Assembly (NCBI RefSeq): GCF_009729415.1
Contig: NZ_MPKW01000022.1
Location: 62,001 to 126,000 of the forward strand
DNA: 64,000 nt
Source of the DNA: Mycolicibacterium sp. CBMA 234
Lineage (GTDB): Bacteria; Actinomycetota; Actinomycetes; Mycobacteriales; Mycobacteriaceae
Reading direction: 5' to 3'
This document shows, piece after piece, positions 51,019-59,764 of this stretch; positions within the stretch are counted from its first letter, which is position 1; each line of letters starts with the position of its first letter. Under the pieces are notes generated by a model. That model was not told the DNA's origin. It saw nothing but the letters and a program-made list of their open reading frames with translations, and ran no database searches. The translations under genes were made by a program, and so were the position numbers.

Positions 51019-51589
51019 GGATGAATCCGTTGTCGTCGACCGTGATCGACGTGTCGGAGACAGGCGAGTTCAGTTTGATCGGCTGTCCCGGACCGGCGGT
51101 GGAGTAGCTGATAGTCACCGGTTCAACGGTCAGGTCCGGAACCCGGACGTAGACAACGGGCAGCGACACCGCGCCAGTGCGGTGATGCAGTCCGGTCCGC
51201 CGAATGGGCAGGGCGTTGAAGAACGGGCTGAAGACGACGTCGACGTCCAGTGCGCCGTCGTAGGCGGCCCGGCGGGTCTGGTTCTGATGGTCTTGGACCA
51301 GCCACATGTTCTCTTCGTCGCGCGCGATGGACAGCTGACGCTCGCGCTGCGCGAGGGTGACGGTCAGGGAAAGCCGTTTGGTCGCCCCACTTTCGTCGGT
51401 GACCAGGTCGTAGGACGCGCTGAACGCGGGATGGATCTCGGTCGCGGCAGCGACAATCCGGCCGTAGGCCTTGATCCGGTTGCCGGACAACTGGACCCGG
51501 ACCGACTCCATGCGCGAGACGTCCTGTGCACGCCAGGTCAGTATCGCCGGCCAAGCGGGTTCGGTGGCATCGGGCTGGGCTGCAGTCAC
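50987..51589 (-). CDS. DUF1089 putative glycolipid-binding protein (Rv3755c-like)
   Basis: 200 aa protein rich in beta strands, with the family pattern AYGRIVAAATEIHPAFSASY, DLVTDESGATKRLSLT and FSPFFNALPIRR. Pfam names the family putative glycolipid-binding; evidence for a ligand is thin. No signal peptide. Overlaps tyrA by 32 bases tail to tail. Upstream, 4 bp separate its start from the proZ stop; it is on the same strand and may be co-transcribed with the pro operon. Confidence 0.85.
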   Translation of the reverse strand: MTAAQPDATEPAWPAILTWRAQDVSRMESVRVQLSGNRIKAYGRIVAAATEIHPAFSASYDLVTDESGATKRLSLTVTLAQRERQLSIARDEENMWLVQDHQNQTRRAAYDGALDVDVVFSPFFNALPIRRTGLHHRTGAVSLPVVYVRVPDLTVEPVTISYSTAGPGQPIKLNSPVSDTSITVDDNGFILSYPGLAERI

Positions 51590-51593
51590 CCGT

Positions 51594-52295
51594 CTACCGT
51601 AGGCGACGAAGGCCAGGCTTGGCAGTCACGACCGCAAGTCCGGACGGGCCCGGTCGCGATGCCCGCACAGCCAACGCCAAAGCGGCATCCAACGCCAAGG
51701 CGAGCACCGCCACCAGCAAGGCGCCGACCAGCGCGAGATAGAACTGGCGCACCTTGATGCCGTCGATCAGGAAGCGCCCGAGCCCACCCAGACTCGCGTA
51801 GGCCGCGACGGTTGCCGTGGCCACCACCTGCAGCGTCGCGGTCCGCAATCCACCCACGATCAGCGGCATGGCGTTGGGTACCTCGGCGCGCAGCAGCACC
51901 TGCCGCTCGGTCATGCCCATGGCGCGGGCGGCGTCGACCACCACCGGGTCCACGTTGGCGATCCCGGCGTACGTCCCCGCCAACAGCGGCGGGATGCCCA
52001 GCAGCATGAGGGCGACGGTCGGCGGCAGCAGCCCCAATCCCCACAGCAACACTCCGAGCAGCAGGACCCCCAAGGTGGGCAGCGCGCGTAGGGCGTTGAC
52101 GCCGCCCACCACCAGCGCGGTGCCGCGACCAGTGTGTCCGACGTACATGCCCACCGGAATGGCGACGAGCGCACTGCACAACACCGCAATCCCGGTGTAC
52201 TGCAGGTGTTCCAGCATGCGCATACCCAGGCCCGCCGGGCCCGTCCAGTTGGTCGCGGTGAAGATGTAGGCGAGGGCCTGGTGCAGAAAGTTCAC
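51594..52295 (-). CDS. proZ: Osmolyte ABC transporter permease ProZ
   Basis: 233 aa permease with five to six membrane segments and the binding-protein-dependent transport motif (AARAMGMTERQVLLRAEVPNA) that docks to the ATPase. It pairs with ProW as the two permease subunits for glycine betaine/choline/carnitine-type osmolytes. GTG at 52295 overlaps the proW stop (GTGA), and the order proX-V-W-Z matches M. tuberculosis Rv3759c-Rv3756c. Confidence 0.93.
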   Translation of the reverse strand: MNFLHQALAYIFTATNWTGPAGLGMRMLEHLQYTGIAVLCSALVAIPVGMYVGHTGRGTALVVGGVNALRALPTLGVLLLGVLLWGLGLLPPTVALMLLGIPPLLAGTYAGIANVDPVVVDAARAMGMTERQVLLRAEVPNAMPLIVGGLRTATLQVVATATVAAYASLGGLGRFLIDGIKVRQFYLALVGALLVAVLALALDAALALAVRASRPGPSGLAVVTAKPGLRRLR

Positions 52296-52936
52296 GCCGG
52301 CGCCTTCACCCGGGTCCACGGGGTGGCGAGCCGGCCGGCAGTGAGGATGATGAGGTCGACGACCACCGCCAGCACGAAGATCGCGATGATGCCGGCGATG
52401 ATCTGGTCGCTCTTGTCGGCCTGATAGCCCTCGGTGAACCAGGTGCCCAGCCCACCGATGCCGATCACCGAGCCCACCGACACCATCGAGATGTTGGTGA
52501 CAGCCACCACGCGCATCCCCGCCGTGAGGACCGGAATCGCCAGGGGCAGTTCAACTCTCAAAAATCGGGTGCGCGGTCGATAGCCGATGGCGGTGGCCGC
52601 CTCACGGGTTTCGGCGGGGACGGCGTCCAAGGCCTCGGGCACCGTCCGCATCAGCAGTGCCACGGTGTAGAGCGTGAGCGCCACCAGCACATTGGCCTCG
52701 TCGAGGATTCGCGTCGGAATGATCAACGGCAGCACCACAAACAGCGCCAGTGACGGGATGGTGAAGACGATGCTGGCCGTGATGGTTGTGAACCGGCGGA
52801 GCCGCGGCCGTTGCCGCACATAGGCGCCCAGTGGCACGGCGATCAGCACCCCGATCAGTAGCGGCAGCAGCGCCAGCCGAAGATGAATCTGAGTGAGCAG
52901 CCATGCCGTTTCGAGGTGAGTCAGCAGGTAGCGCAT
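52292..52936 (-). CDS. proW: Osmolyte ABC transporter permease ProW
   Basis: 214 aa permease with five to six membrane segments; EAATAIGYRPRTRFLRVELP is the ATPase-contacting EAA loop. Forms the channel with ProZ. The start codon overlaps the proV stop by one base (TGATG), so translation is coupled. Confidence 0.94.
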   Translation of the reverse strand: MRYLLTHLETAWLLTQIHLRLALLPLLIGVLIAVPLGAYVRQRPRLRRFTTITASIVFTIPSLALFVVLPLIIPTRILDEANVLVALTLYTVALLMRTVPEALDAVPAETREAATAIGYRPRTRFLRVELPLAIPVLTAGMRVVAVTNISMVSVGSVIGIGGLGTWFTEGYQADKSDQIIAGIIAIFVLAVVVDLIILTAGRLATPWTRVKAPA

Positions 52937-54030
52937 CAGTCGCCTTTGCGGCTCTTGATGATTGCCAGCACATCATCGATGCTCACGCCGCCGATCACCT
53001 GGCCCTGGTCATCCACCGCGACGCCCAGACCGGACGGCGAGGACAGTGCCGAGTCCAGGGCCAGCCGCAGGGTGCCGTCCGGCCGAAACAACGAACCGCC
53101 GGCGATGGTGCTGTCGTACAAGGACTTTCCGATGCGGTGCAGGCCCACCCCGTCGGCATTGATCCACCCGTACGGGCTACCGTCGCCGCCCACGACCAGC
53201 GCCCACTGGTCTTCGGCGAGTTGTAGTGCGTCGACCGCCGGCTCGGCGACAGTGCGAATGTCGCGGAGCTGTAGCGCCGTGGAGTCCACGAATTGCAGAC
53301 CACGGTAGCCGCGGTCGGCGCCGATGAAGGCGGCGACGAATTCGTTGGCGGGGTTGGACAACAACCGCCTCGGCGCATCGTATTGCTGCAGAGTGCCACC
53401 GCGGCCGAACACCGCCACCCGGTCACCCAGTTTGACGGCCTCATCGATGTCGTGGGTGACGAACACGATGGTTTTGCGCAAATCGCTTTGCAGCCGCAGG
53501 ATTTCGTTCTGCAAGTCTTCGCGGACCACCGGGTCCACCGCGCTGAACGGCTCGTCCATCAACAGAATCGGCGGATCGGCGGCCAGCGCCCGGGCCACGC
53601 CGACCCGCTGCTGTTGCCCACCCGACAGCTGTGCGGGGTAGCGATTGGCGAGCTTGACGTCGAGCCCGACCCGCTCCAGCATGCCAAGCGCCTTTTTCCG
53701 TGCGCTGCGGCGAGATTCGCCGTTCAGGACCGGCACGGTGGCGACGTTGTCCACCACCTTCAGATGAGGCATCAGCCCCGCACTCTGCAGCACGTACCCG
53801 ATCCCGAGCCGCAATCGCACCGGGTCGACGGTCGCGACGTCGGAACCGTTGACGGTCAACGTTCCCGAGGTCGGATCGATCATCCGGTTGATCATCCGCA
53901 TGGACGTGGTTTTGCCGCAGCCCGACGGCCCGACGAACACCGACAGGGTCCCCTCGGCGATTTCCAGGCTGAGCTCGTCGACGGCGACCGCACTGCCGTA
54001 GCTCTTGGTGACGTTGTCGAAGGTGATCAT
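52936..54030 (-). CDS. proV: Osmolyte ABC transporter ATPase ProV
   Basis: 364 aa. Walker A GPSGCGKT (~34-41), signature LSGGQQQR and Walker B ILLMDEPFSAVD are intact. The C-terminal ~130 residues contain two CBS-like segments (ending VAVDDQGQVIGGVSIDDVLA), the ionic-strength sensor of OpuA-type transporters. The start overlaps the proX stop by 4 bases. Confidence 0.95.
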   Translation of the reverse strand: MITFDNVTKSYGSAVAVDELSLEIAEGTLSVFVGPSGCGKTTSMRMINRMIDPTSGTLTVNGSDVATVDPVRLRLGIGYVLQSAGLMPHLKVVDNVATVPVLNGESRRSARKKALGMLERVGLDVKLANRYPAQLSGGQQQRVGVARALAADPPILLMDEPFSAVDPVVREDLQNEILRLQSDLRKTIVFVTHDIDEAVKLGDRVAVFGRGGTLQQYDAPRRLLSNPANEFVAAFIGADRGYRGLQFVDSTALQLRDIRTVAEPAVDALQLAEDQWALVVGGDGSPYGWINADGVGLHRIGKSLYDSTIAGGSLFRPDGTLRLALDSALSSPSGLGVAVDDQGQVIGGVSIDDVLAIIKSRKGD

Positions 54031-54980
54031 CGCGCCACCGGCTTGTCAAAGCCGTTGTCCTGCACCCATTTCCTGGCGGCTTGGTCGGCATCGACGCCGC
54101 CGTTGCCGGATACCGCGGTGTTCATCTCGATGAGCGCCTTCGTGGTGAGTTTCGCGCTGACGGCGTCCAGCACCGTCTTGAGGAGATCGGACTTCTTCTG
54201 TGACGCAACCAGCGGAACCACGTTGGCGGCCAGGAAGTTGTGCTTCGGATCCTCCAGCGGCACAAGGTTGTTCTGCGCGATGGCCGGTGACGTGCTGAAA
54301 ATGTCTGCCGCGGTGACGGTTCCGTCGACCAGCGCCCGCACGGTGGCCGGTCCCCCACCGTCGCTGATGGCGACGAAATTGGCCGGCGCGATGTCGAGGC
54401 CGTACTTGGCTTTCAGCCCCGGCAGGCCCTCTGTGCGCTGCAGAAACTCTGACGGCGCACCGAATTTCACCTGCGCGGAATGCTGGGCCAGATCCCCGAT
54501 GGTCTTGAGGTTCCACTTCTTGGCGGTTTCCGCCGACACCGCGACGGTGTCGGTATCTTCGGCCGGTGACGGAGTCAGGATCGACAGATCGCCGGGAAGC
54601 GCTCGCGTCAGGGCCAATTCGACGTCGTCGGCGGCTGTGGCTTTGGTCTTCGGGTCGAAGTACTGCAACAGGTTGCCGGTGTATTCGGGGATCAGGTCGA
54701 TCGAATGATCTTTCACTGCAGGGACGTACGTCTCGCGGCTCCCGATGCCGAACTGCCGACCCACGGTAAAGCCATTGGCCGCCAACGCCTGTGCGTAGAT
54801 CTCGGCGATGATCTTCGATTCAGGGAAGTCGGCGGAGCCCACCATAATGGACTTCAGATCACCCGAAATACCGCCTCCGCCGAGCGGATTGGCGCTGCCA
54901 CAGCCGGCCAGTAGAACAGCCATCAATAGGGCCAGAGCAACCACAATTCGCGACTGCGCCGTAGCGCGCACGGGACCCAT
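54027..54980 (-). CDS. proX: Osmolyte-binding lipoprotein ProX
   Basis: 317 aa substrate-binding protein anchored by a lipobox (VLLAGC, Cys near 27). OpuAC-type features: IMVGSADFPESKIIAEIYAQ, LIPEYTGNLLQYF and SDGGGPATVRALVDG. It delivers osmolytes to ProWZ. First gene of the operon; AAAGGACG lies upstream of the ATG at 54980, and the 105 bp before it carry the divergent promoter shared with the LapA-domain gene. Confidence 0.95.
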   Translation of the reverse strand: MGPVRATAQSRIVVALALLMAVLLAGCGSANPLGGGGISGDLKSIMVGSADFPESKIIAEIYAQALAANGFTVGRQFGIGSRETYVPAVKDHSIDLIPEYTGNLLQYFDPKTKATAADDVELALTRALPGDLSILTPSPAEDTDTVAVSAETAKKWNLKTIGDLAQHSAQVKFGAPSEFLQRTEGLPGLKAKYGLDIAPANFVAISDGGGPATVRALVDGTVTAADIFSTSPAIAQNNLVPLEDPKHNFLAANVVPLVASQKKSDLLKTVLDAVSAKLTTKALIEMNTAVSGNGGVDADQAARKWVQDNGFDKPVAR

Positions 54981-55085
54981 CCGGACGTCCTTTCGGCGTC
55001 GAGCACTCAGGCGACCCTAGCGTTATTCGAAAATTGTTGTCGCAGTTCCCGGCATCCGGCGCGCAGAACCGTCAAGATGGTGCGT

Positions 55086-55475
55086 ATGAGTAGCGATCCC
55101 GCGGCTTCCCCCGACCCGACCGGGTCGACGCCCAAGGCGGCGCCTGCGTCCCCCGAGCCGGCCTCCACCCCCGCCAAACCTGCCGCCAAGTCCGGCACCA
55201 ACGCACCTGAATCCGCGGTGAAGTTCACCCGCACCGCAGCACTGTGGTCAGCGCTGATCCTCGGCTTCCTGATCCTGATCCTGCTGCTGGTCTTCATCCT
55301 GCAGAACGGCGACGACGTCACGCTGCGGCTCTTCGCCTGGCAGTTGAGCATCCAGAAGGGTGTGGCGATCCTGCTCGCAGCCATCGCCGGCGGCCTGCTG
55401 ACCTTCGCGGTGGCGAGCATCCGGATTCTGCAGCTGCGCCTGGCCGCGCGGAAGAACCTCAAAGCCGGCCTGTAG
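55086..55475 (+). CDS. LapA-domain membrane protein (Rv3760-like)
   Basis: 129 aa. A Pro/Ala/Ser-rich N-terminal ~45 residues precede two membrane segments (LWSALILGFLILILLLVFIL and VAILLAAIAGGLLTFAVASI) with QNGDDVTLRLFAWQ between them; that layout is the DUF1049/LapA domain. Role unknown in mycobacteria. The ATG at 55086 is favoured; an ATG three codons earlier is possible. Divergent from proX. Confidence 0.8.
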   Translation: MSSDPAASPDPTGSTPKAAPASPEPASTPAKPAAKSGTNAPESAVKFTRTAALWSALILGFLILILLLVFILQNGDDVTLRLFAWQLSIQKGVAILLAAIAGGLLTFAVASIRILQLRLAARKNLKAGL

Positions 55476-55807
55476 TTGTAGCTGTAGCTCTCTACCTACC
55501 GCCCCTTTGGCGCGAGCGTGCGTGTCTGTACGGCGACACGCCAGTCCCGCCGTGCATTTTGCGCACGCTCGTCCTCGTCGAGCGACCCGCATCCCCAAGC
55601 TGGGAGTTTGCTGGACGTTGATTTAGCCACTTCCGGCACGCAAATATTAGTCAGGCGAAATTCTTGACCCAGCAAACATGCGATGGGTATGTTTTGCGTA
55701 GCCGAATACATCAGTGGCAGTGGTGTCGATGGGCCAGGGGCGGACTCAATAGCCAAAGGTGCTGCGACCATTGACATCACCGACCACGCAATAGTGGGGG
55801 TCGGGTA
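55476..55807. other. Intergenic region with repeat and AT-rich promoter
   Basis: 332 bases without a gene. It contains the left copy of the 27-bp inverted repeat (55510-55536) and a 10-bp arm pair (55513-55522 with 55562-55571) that can fold into a large hairpin. An AT-rich stretch (about 55610-55720) ahead of the secreted protein gene is the likely promoter. Confidence 0.6.
55510..55536 (+). repeat. 27-bp inverted repeat, left copy
   Basis: Perfect match, in reverse orientation, to 57321-57347. The core is GAGCGTGCGTGTCTGTACGG. Matching stops exactly at both ends. Confidence 0.95.
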
Positions 55808-57241
55808 ATGGGAACGCATTCTCAGTCGAGGTCAGCTAATTCACTGAAACGCTCCGCGGCCGCGGTGGCCAGCGTTACCGCACTGGGTGCGAGCACAGTC
55901 ATGGTTAGCTCACCACCAAAGCCGGTGGTCGCAGCGATGCCCGTGGTCTCCGCAAACGTGCAGCTGACAGCGGCTTCACTGCCGGACCCCGGCCAGCTGC
56001 TCGGGGAGCTGCTCAGCGGTCAGTTCATCACCAATCTGCCCTTCCTGCTATCGCAACCACTCGCCGCGGTCGACGGCGTGCTCTACGACTTGACCAGGCA
56101 GGGCGGGCCGCTTGTCGTGAGCGCGCTCGCGACAGTCCTCGGACCGCTCGCAACCACCCCGCCAGTGGCGGCAGCGCTGGCCGCCATCGAGACGTACTCC
56201 CAGAACGCAATACTGCCGCCATCCTCGTTCGTGGGTACGAGCCTGGGCGGGCTCGACCCGATCACGCTCGCTCTCATGGTGTTCAACGCCGCGACGCAAC
56301 CAGTGAACGCACTGTTCCCGGCGGCGCAGGCCTTCCTCCAGGTGTTGACCGGTGCCAGTGCCGGACCCGCTGCCGCTGTGGCGCCGAATGTCGCTGCTGC
56401 CGTGGTTCCGAACACCACGGCGACGCCGGCTGCCGGCCTCGATCCGGTGGGCTTGATCCAGCAGGTCCTGGCCATTCTGCCGATGGCGGTCGCTCATCTG
56501 CAGCAAGGCAACCTCGTGGCATTGGCCGCGGACCCGATCATGGCCGTCGACACCGTGCTCTACGGTGCCGCGCAGCAAGGGGGCGCCGTCGTCAACAGCG
56601 TTTTGGACACCGTCCTGGCACCGGTCGCCACGACGCCGCCCGCCAAGGCTTTGATGGCGGCCGTTCAGACCTACTTCAAGAATGCGGCGAACCCACCAAC
56701 GTTCGCGTGGTCCGGCGGGTTCGGCATCAACCCCTTCTCACTCGCCGCGGTGACGTTCAACGACTTCACCGCACCCGTGTTCGCCTTGCTTCCCGCGGCG
56801 CAGGCGTTCGTCAACGGCCTGACGGGCGCCGGAGCCACCTCGGCAGCCGCCACGGTGCCGAAGGTACAGACCAACGTGCTGAAGCTCCCCACCCCGACGT
56901 CGGCAACCACTCCGGACGGTGGTGCGCCGAAGACACTGAGCAAAAGCACCAAGACCGTGGCAAGTCCGCCGACCTCGGCCGGCGCAGGCGCGGACGACGG
57001 GACCGACACCAAGGCTCCGTCCGACAGTGGGAAACCGGCCAGCCACGGTAAAGACCACAGCAAGAAGGACAACCCGGGCGCTAAAGACGACAGCGGTACC
57101 AAAGACCCAGCGGCCAAAGACCCATCACACAACCGCGGCAACACCCACGAGAACGCCGGAGGCAAGGACACTTCCAGCACGAGCACTACGAGCAAGCACG
57201 AAAACACCGGCGGACAGCACGGCGACCACGCCGGCAAGTGA
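55808..57241 (+). CDS. Secreted protein with internal duplication and charged tail
   Basis: 477 aa. The N-terminus has a hydrophobic stretch (~17-48) that looks like a signal peptide. Two homologous ~105-residue units follow at about 84-184 and 243-344; both carry AVD-VLY, QGG, ATTPP, a Tyr/Phe-rich segment, and FALLPAAQAF or ALFPAAQAF. The C-terminal ~115 residues are Lys/Asp/Ser/Thr/Gly-rich and low complexity. It starts with ATG at 55808. I recognise no family. In M. tuberculosis no gene lies between Rv3760 and Rv3761c, so this is an accessory insertion, flanked here by a 27-bp inverted repeat. Confidence 0.8.
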   Translation: MGTHSQSRSANSLKRSAAAVASVTALGASTVMVSSPPKPVVAAMPVVSANVQLTAASLPDPGQLLGELLSGQFITNLPFLLSQPLAAVDGVLYDLTRQGGPLVVSALATVLGPLATTPPVAAALAAIETYSQNAILPPSSFVGTSLGGLDPITLALMVFNAATQPVNALFPAAQAFLQVLTGASAGPAAAVAPNVAAAVVPNTTATPAAGLDPVGLIQQVLAILPMAVAHLQQGNLVALAADPIMAVDTVLYGAAQQGGAVVNSVLDTVLAPVATTPPAKALMAAVQTYFKNAANPPTFAWSGGFGINPFSLAAVTFNDFTAPVFALLPAAQAFVNGLTGAGATSAAATVPKVQTNVLKLPTPTSATTPDGGAPKTLSKSTKTVASPPTSAGAGADDGTDTKAPSDSGKPASHGKDHSKKDNPGAKDDSGTKDPAAKDPSHNRGNTHENAGGKDTSSTSTTSKHENTGGQHGDHAGK

Positions 57242-57260
57242 CAGGCCCGCATGACGGTGA

Positions 57261-57303
57261 GCAGTTTGGTCCCGCTCGGCAGCTACGAGCGCGCCCAAAC
57301 TGC
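57261..57303 (+). terminator. Hairpin after the secreted protein gene
   Basis: GCAGTTTGG pairs with CCAAACTGC (9 bp), enclosing an inner GCTCG/CGAGC hairpin. No T-run. Confidence 0.6.
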
Positions 57304-57320
57304 ATGCGAAACACCGTGAT

Positions 57321-57347
57321 TCGCCGTACAGACACGCACGCTCGCGC
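57321..57347 (-). repeat. 27-bp inverted repeat, right copy
   Basis: Reverse complement of 55510-55536 without mismatch; its last base is the first base of the stop codon of the APH-fold gene. Confidence 0.95.
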
Positions 57348-58369
57348 TAGTTCAGGACGGCCAGGCCTTCGGCGATGAGGGGTGCGACGGCCTGACCGAC
57401 GGGGTCGTCGTGGCCGGTTTCACCGGCGCCCATCCGGGCGCGGAAGTCGATGCCGGCCGCGATGATCGCCAGCTTGAAGTAGGCCAGCGCCAGATAGAAC
57501 TCCCAGTGGTCCAACGGCTGCCCGGCCGCGACCGCGTACTTCTGGGCCAGCTGGTCCATCGACGGAATCTTGTCCGACGACCAGGCCGCATCGGAGTGCA
57601 CCATGCCGAACATCGGGTGCCGGTAAATGCACATCAGCGCGGCGTCCGACAGCGGGTCGCCCAGGGTGGACATCTCCCAGTCCAGGACGGCACGCACCTT
57701 CGTGGCATCGACGGCGTCCAGCATGGTGTTGTCGATGCGGTAGTCGCCGTGCACGATGGCGCTGCGGCTCTGCGGCGGCAGCTTCTCCGTCAGCAGCCCG
57801 TGCAGCCGGCGCACGTCGGCGTCACGCGGATCGTCCTGCAGCCGCACCAGATCCCATTGCGAACCCCAGCGCCGCACCTGCCGCTCCAGGTAGCCGTTGG
57901 CCTTGCCGAAATCACCGAGGCCGACTTCCTCCGGATCCAGCGCGTGCAGGTCCGCCAGCACCTTGATCAGCGCGTCCACGCAGGCGTCGATGGTCTGTTG
58001 ATCGCCCAGCGCGTCCAGCTCCGCCGAGTAGCGGACCACGCGCCCGGGCACGAACTCGACCATCTGGAACGGGGCGCCCAGCACGGAGTCGTCGTTGCGC
58101 ATCGTCACCGGATGAGCCACTGGTACCGACGTACCTTCAAGCGCCGCAACGACTTTGTACTCACGCGCCATGTCGTGCGCCGACGGCGTGAGGCCGTGCA
58201 GCGGTGGTCGGCGCAGCACCCACTTGGCGGCGTCGTCGAACACCAGGAAGGTCAGGTTCGACCGGCCGCCGGCGATCAGTTCGCCGCGCAGCTCGCCGGA
58301 ACGAGTTACGCCGATCTCGCGAAGGTGCTCGTCAAGGGCAGCCAGGTCAAGGCCATCAAGGGATCCCAC
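57347..58369 (-). CDS. Aminoglycoside-phosphotransferase-fold kinase (Rv3761c-like)
   Basis: 340 aa APH/ACAD10-like kinase. Brenner motif IVHGDYRIDNTML carries the catalytic Asp and Asn, and VLDWEMSTLGD the metal-binding Asp; the N-lobe has AKWVLRRPP. Mycobacterial relatives, including M. tuberculosis Rv3761c (annotated fadE36), are often misnamed acyl-CoA dehydrogenases because eukaryotic ACAD10/11 fuse the two domains. No acyl-CoA dehydrogenase domain is present here. Substrate unknown. It follows the phosphatase gene by 9 bp on the same strand. Confidence 0.9.
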   Translation of the reverse strand: MGSLDGLDLAALDEHLREIGVTRSGELRGELIAGGRSNLTFLVFDDAAKWVLRRPPLHGLTPSAHDMAREYKVVAALEGTSVPVAHPVTMRNDDSVLGAPFQMVEFVPGRVVRYSAELDALGDQQTIDACVDALIKVLADLHALDPEEVGLGDFGKANGYLERQVRRWGSQWDLVRLQDDPRDADVRRLHGLLTEKLPPQSRSAIVHGDYRIDNTMLDAVDATKVRAVLDWEMSTLGDPLSDAALMCIYRHPMFGMVHSDAAWSSDKIPSMDQLAQKYAVAAGQPLDHWEFYLALAYFKLAIIAAGIDFRARMGAGETGHDDPVGQAVAPLIAEGLAVLN

Positions 58370-58378
58370 CCAATGTGT

Positions 58379-58987
58379 CTACCACCGCTGGTTGCGCGGC
58401 AGCAGATCCCATACGTGCTCGACGCTGTTGACGCCGGCCACCGCCAGCCGGCCGCTGCGCGAGGACAGCAGCCGGGTGATGCCGGTGTAGTCGACCTGGA
58501 ACGACAGGATGCGCTCGGTCGGCAGGATGTCGTGCAACAAGCCGTTGATCACGCCACCGTGGCTGAAGATGGCGACGGTGTCGTCGCTGTCGCCATCGCT
58601 CGCGATATCGGCGACGGCCTCGCTGATGCGGGCCAGGAACGCCTCTTCGTCGACGCTGCTGGGTAGGTGACCGGACATCAGCCGGGCCATTTCCTCAGGG
58701 TGCTCGGCAGCGATCTGTTCGATCGGGATGTACTGCTCCATGTCGCGGTCGTACTCCGCGAGCCGATCGTCGATCTCGATGGTCAGCCCGAGTGCCGCCG
58801 CGACCGGCTGACCGGTCTGAATGGCGCGTTTCTGCGGGCTGCTGATCAGCCGGGTGATCGGGTAGCGCTTGAGTGCATCGGGCAACCGGCCCGCCTGCGC
58901 GATGCCCTCTTCGGACAGATCGGGGTCGGCACCCTCACCGGGCTCGTTGCGCAGTGGCAGGGCATGACGGATCAAAAGCAGTTGCAC
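58379..58987 (-). CDS. Histidine phosphatase family protein
   Basis: 202 aa. Catalytic His in LLIRHALPLRNEP, ISSPQKRAIQT and the second His in AIFSHGGVINGLL give the phosphoglycerate-mutase-like phosphatase core. Substrate unknown. First gene of a two-gene operon with the APH-fold kinase; a kinase and phosphatase pair on one unknown metabolite is a possible reading. Divergent from the SDR gene with only 17 bp between starts. Confidence 0.93.
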   Translation of the reverse strand: MQLLLIRHALPLRNEPGEGADPDLSEEGIAQAGRLPDALKRYPITRLISSPQKRAIQTGQPVAAALGLTIEIDDRLAEYDRDMEQYIPIEQIAAEHPEEMARLMSGHLPSSVDEEAFLARISEAVADIASDGDSDDTVAIFSHGGVINGLLHDILPTERILSFQVDYTGITRLLSSRSGRLAVAGVNSVEHVWDLLPRNQRW

Positions 58988-59004
58988 CGTGTCACCATAA
59001 AGCC

Positions 59005-59760
59005 ATGGGGTACGCCGACGAACTGTTCGACCTCACTGGGCGGGTGGTGCTGATCACCGGCGGTAGCCGCGGCCTCGGCCGGGAGATGGCCTTCGCGGCC
59101 GCCCACTGTGGCGCCGACATCGTCATCGCCAGCCGGAACCTGGAGTCGTGTCAGACCACGGCCGCGGAAATCACTGCAGCGACCGGCCGAGCGGCGCTAG
59201 CCCACCAGGTACATGTCGGGCGCTGGGATGAGCTCGACGGGTTGGTCGATGCAGCTTACGGACGGTTCGGCAAGGTCGATGTGCTGGTGAACAACGCCGG
59301 CATGTCGCCGCTCTACGAATCACTGAGCGGCGTGCCCGAGAAGCTCTTCGACGCCGTGGTGAACCTGAACTTCAAGGGGCCCTTCAGATTATCGGCGCTG
59401 ATCGGCGAACGAATGGTGGCCGACGGCGGCGGCTCGATCATCAACGTCAGCTCGTCCGGATCACTGCGCCCGGACGCGCACATGCTGCCCTACGCGGCAG
59501 CCAAGGCCGGATTAAATGTCCTGACAGAGGGTTTCGCGAAGGCGTTCGGCCCGACGGTGCGCGTCAACACCTTGATGGCCGGACCTTTCCTGACTGACAT
59601 CAGCAAGGCATGGGGCGACAAGACCGACCTGTTTGACTCGCTGGCACTGAAGCGGGCCGGCGAGCCACGCGAAATCATCGGTGCCGCACTGTTTTTGATG
59701 TCCGACGCGTCCAGCTACACCACCGGCTCGATCCTACGCGCCGACGGCGGATTCGCTTAG
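59005..59760 (+). CDS. Short-chain dehydrogenase/reductase
   Basis: 251 aa classical SDR with all catalytic parts: ITGGSRGLG cofactor motif, NNAG, Ser in INVSSSGSL and YAAAK for Tyr and Lys. The C-terminal SSYTTGSILRADGGFA is typical. The ATG at 59005 is chosen because the upstream frame is inside the divergent phosphatase gene. Substrate unknown. Convergent with the TetR gene (4 bp). Confidence 0.93.
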   Translation: MGYADELFDLTGRVVLITGGSRGLGREMAFAAAHCGADIVIASRNLESCQTTAAEITAATGRAALAHQVHVGRWDELDGLVDAAYGRFGKVDVLVNNAGMSPLYESLSGVPEKLFDAVVNLNFKGPFRLSALIGERMVADGGGSIINVSSSGSLRPDAHMLPYAAAKAGLNVLTEGFAKAFGPTVRVNTLMAGPFLTDISKAWGDKTDLFDSLALKRAGEPREIIGAALFLMSDASSYTTGSILRADGGFA

Positions 59761-59764
59761 CTCA

